From assembly GCA_963605425.1 (NCBI GenBank), contig CAVCUQ010000004.1:21810-85809 (forward strand): 64,000 bases of DNA, given 5' to 3'. Made by a program: the position numbers and the translations under genes. The stretch comes from JAEELC01 sp963605425 (GTDB lineage: Bacteria > Bacillota_I > Bacilli_A > Acholeplasmatales > Anaeroplasmataceae). Shown piece by piece: positions 62,152 to 64,000 of this stretch (position 1 is its first letter; each line of letters starts with the position of its first letter). The notes beneath the pieces were generated by a model. It did no database searches. It was not told the DNA's origin and was given only the letters and a program-made list of their open reading frames with translations.

Positions 62152-62182
62152 TAATACTATACGGTTAATTAGTATAGTATTA
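62152..62182 (+). promoter_or_regulatory. Perfect inverted repeat just before tmRNA
   Basis: TAATACTATAC - 9 bases - GTATAGTATTA, an 11-bp perfect inverted repeat ending five bases before the tmRNA 5' end. A TATAAT box is at its left end (62150-62155). It may terminate smpB, define a processing site for the tmRNA precursor, or be a control site. Confidence 0.6.
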
Positions 62183-62187
62183 ATTAT

Positions 62188-62561
62188 GGGGATGTTTTAG
62201 GATTCGCCAGGATTAATGAAGGTTTATAAGCATGTGAAGGTTGCTCTTCTAAAAAAGCCGAGGTTTAAATTAACCGCAAACACAAATTTATTCGCAGCTC
62301 GTTCTCAACAAGTTGCATATGCTTGCTAATATAATCGCAGGCTGGCTTAATTAAGTTTTCCTTTGACTTATTTAATGCCTCAGTTAGAAGGATATATTTT
62401 ATAGTTGCTGTTCTAAATTATAAAATGAATTTAAAAGAAATAGATTAAAATTTTACTTGTTTATTCATAGATTTTAATTGAAACTTTTGAATAAAATAAA
62501 CATGTAGAAAGTAAAGTGGATTTAGTTTTGTACAGGGGTTCAACTCCCCTCATCTCCACCA
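62188..62561 (+). ncRNA. ssrA: Transfer-messenger RNA (tmRNA)
   Basis: 374 nt. The tRNA-like ends pair GGGGATG with CATCTCC; T arm CAGGGGTTCAACTCCCCT; CCA encoded. The tag-coding ORF begins with the resume codon GCA at 62276 and ends with TAA at 62327-62329, giving the tag ANTNLFAARSQQVAYAC. It ends in Cys rather than the usual Ala-Ala or Phe-Ala. The gene follows smpB as in many Firmicutes; RNase R and RqcH are also in the window. Confidence 0.95.
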
Positions 62562-62574
62562 AAATAGTATTTCA

Positions 62575-62603
62575 GTCTGATACAATGTTATCAGACTTTT
62601 TTA
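62575..62603 (+). terminator. Terminator of ssrA
   Basis: GTCTGATA - CAATGT - TATCAGAC followed by TTTTTT. Confidence 0.88.
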
Positions 62604-62647
62604 TTTTGTATGAAATTTAATGGGTGATTCAGAAAAAAATGACATAA

Positions 62648-63092
62648 GTAGCATTAAACATAGCTACAAGGCTTAATATCTCGGCTTGTGACCTAGATGC
62701 AAGATTAAATGGTGGAATGCAAAGAACTGCAACCGAAATAAACAAAGAAAGTGACTTGGGCAATTAAGCTTGTGAATAAAAAGCGTATAAAGTTTAACAC
62801 TGCTATTACAAGACTAGTAAAGGATATTGCTTACTATTTGTTTGGTTCAAGCTACATTGATAGAATCAATGCACTCTCAATAAGTTATCCTTCAGCTGGG
62901 CTTTCTAACCCACAGGTAGCAACTCAAGTGGTGCTTTCACAATACCAAGGACACTTGCTAAGTCGTTACACTGCTATCAAGTCATTACACCCTGAATGGA
63001 CAGAAACTGATATTGAGGAAGAACTAGAGCGACTAGATGAAGAAGCAATGCTTATGCCAGAGTCTAACACCTTTGATAATGAAATAAGTTAA
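62648..63092 (+). pseudogene. Phage portal protein C-terminal fragment, frameshifted
   Basis: Two overlapping reading frames together give a continuous portal C-terminus. The first piece, from 62648 to about 62749, reads VALNIATRLNISACDL, DARLNGGMQRTATEINKE. A one-base shift in AAAGAAAG leads to VTWAIKLVNKKRIKFN and onward to TAA 63092. The fragment lacks the N-terminal 300 or so residues of an SPP1/Phi29-class portal. The GTG start at 62751 that a gene finder would use is therefore not a true gene start. Base composition is richer in G+C than the chromosome upstream. Confidence 0.75.
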
Positions 63093-63104
63093 TGAGGTGT
63101 TTAT

Positions 63105-64000
63105 GTGGCAAAAGAAAAAATCAATACAATAGTTTCAAGCCTTGAAGGTATTAAGGTAGCACTTAAAAAATTAATTCAAGAAGCTATGATTAATGGAACT
63201 TCAAGGGAAGATCTAGAAAAAGGGGCTAAAGGCTTTATTGAAAATTATTTAAAGGAACATGAAGATTTAAAGAAGTCCTATAATGAAGTCTATCAAATGT
63301 TTAAACGCTTGTTGTATGGGAACTTCCTTACAATGTATAAGATAGCGACTAAAACATTAAACAAAGAATTACTCAATGACAAGATTTCAAAGGAAGTCCA
63401 AGTAGACTTAAAGAAAGCCTATGAGAGTGACAAGGTTAAAAAGGAATCCTATGTTTTCTTTAGTGGTGATAATATTGAAGTTTCAAAGATAGATGCGACT
63501 GAGACACCAAATCTAAAGTATATCAGAACCAATGCCGAGTATGGTTATACTCAAATGCAAATAGACAACTATGTTGAAAAGGTCGAGCGAGTGATGGACA
63601 AAATATCACAAGTAACCTTTTTAGCTGTTAATTCAAGTGGTGCTAGAGTTTCACTTAGAAACAAAGCTGAGATGGAAGTTAGATACCAAGATATGCTTGA
63701 AGACCTAAAAGGGCTTAAGGATGAGAAGTTCGTTATTGTTTCACAACACAAGGACTCTTCACTTCGTTGTGCTTGTTGGCAAGGTTTAATTTATTTAAAG
63801 GACACCGATGGAACTGATGTCTCACTTTTAAACTGGCACGAGTGGAATACAATCCATAACCACATAGAGCCAAAGCCTATCGGTTATACCAAAGACAACC
63901 AACCTTATTATTCACTGCGTGATGCAATGGAACACGGACTCTTCAGTTACAATTGTAGGCATAGATTTATCAAGTATGAACCTGGTGTAAAAGTTCCAAA
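63105..64000 (+). CDS. Phage minor capsid protein (partial at the window end)
   Basis: An open frame of 298 codons from GTG 63105 (after GAGGTG) that runs off the window. N-terminal residues are helical and charged. The C-terminal section reads VSQHKDSSLRCACWQG, then HIEPKPIGYT, and SLRDAMEHGLFSYNCRHRF, the Cys/His-rich pattern of phage minor capsid/head morphogenesis proteins (Phage_min_cap2, MuF-like). It follows the portal fragment by 12 bp, the usual order in head modules. Uses more G+C-rich codons (ACC, GGG, CTC) than the chromosomal genes. Confidence 0.85.
   Translation, partial: MAKEKINTIVSSLEGIKVALKKLIQEAMINGTSREDLEKGAKGFIENYLKEHEDLKKSYNEVYQMFKRLLYGNFLTMYKIATKTLNKELLNDKISKEVQVDLKKAYESDKVKKESYVFFSGDNIEVSKIDATETPNLKYIRTNAEYGYTQMQIDNYVEKVERVMDKISQVTFLAVNSSGARVSLRNKAEMEVRYQDMLEDLKGLKDEKFVIVSQHKDSSLRCACWQGLIYLKDTDGTDVSLLNWHEWNTIHNHIEPKPIGYTKDNQPYYSLRDAMEHGLFSYNCRHRFIKYEPGVKVP

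Noticed and set aside
62751..63092. Intact small phage gene starting at GTG 62751
   Set aside because: The upstream frame from 62648 supplies the preceding portal residues and a single-base shift explains the break, so this is a fragment of a larger gene.

Overview
This window looks like a chromosomal contig, probably metagenome-assembled, from a very AT-rich Gram-positive bacterium of the Bacilli (an uncultured gut lineage near Erysipelotrichia, RF39 or Acholeplasma would fit). The evidence is A/T-biased codon use, strong AAGGAGG-type ribosome sites, TTGACA or TTGCAT plus TATAAT promoters, many U-run hairpin terminators, and Firmicutes-type genes (rqcH, gmk-rpoZ, secG-rnr-smpB-ssrA, class B-like RNase P RNA, FMN riboswitch plus ribU). 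The standard code is used: tryptophan is always TGG. TGA is almost absent as a stop (1 of about 55 genes). A run of 92 N marks a scaffold gap at 43523-43614.

Layout. 0-5 kb: a zinc-ribbon protein, RecQ, and a metal-efflux unit (ArsR regulator, separate HMA metallochaperone, Cd/Zn P-type ATPase) with two matching operators. 5-15.7 kb: a dual-sensor GGDEF/EAL protein, an envelope protein, an acyl-ACP thioesterase, M18 aminopeptidase, an orphan HPt protein, a diguanylate cyclase and RqcH. 15.8-30.4 kb: housekeeping genes (gmk, rpoZ, uvrC, dinB, ispH, DEAD-box helicase, degV, argS, tRNA-Leu). These are interrupted at 20.1-22.2 kb by a two-gene ATPase/TOPRIM cassette between two 34-bp direct repeats of a terminator, a strong candidate for a mobile defence module.

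30.4-38.4 kb is an accessory island between tRNA-Leu and rnpB. It holds two DUF4143-type ATPases, an unknown 452-residue protein, a DarTG-like DNA ADP-ribosylation toxin-antitoxin pair in antitoxin-first order, an unknown membrane protein, and three 33-bp-phased direct repeats. 38.4-41.6 kb: rnpB, lepA, a HAD phosphatase. 41.7-44.3 kb: a decayed ATPase/nuclease gene and a gene cut by the assembly gap.

44.3-62.6 kb: gpmI, an aldo/keto-reductase homologue lacking two catalytic residues, a MATE pump behind a riboswitch-like attenuator (probable guanidine-IV), a four-gene membrane/RmuC/nucleoid-protein run, a lipoprotein, the FMN riboswitch with ribU, eno, DUF3737-patB, and secG-rnr-smpB-ssrA. 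62.6-64 kb: prophage structural genes (a broken portal gene and a minor capsid gene running off the edge), visibly richer in G+C, starting just downstream of ssrA.
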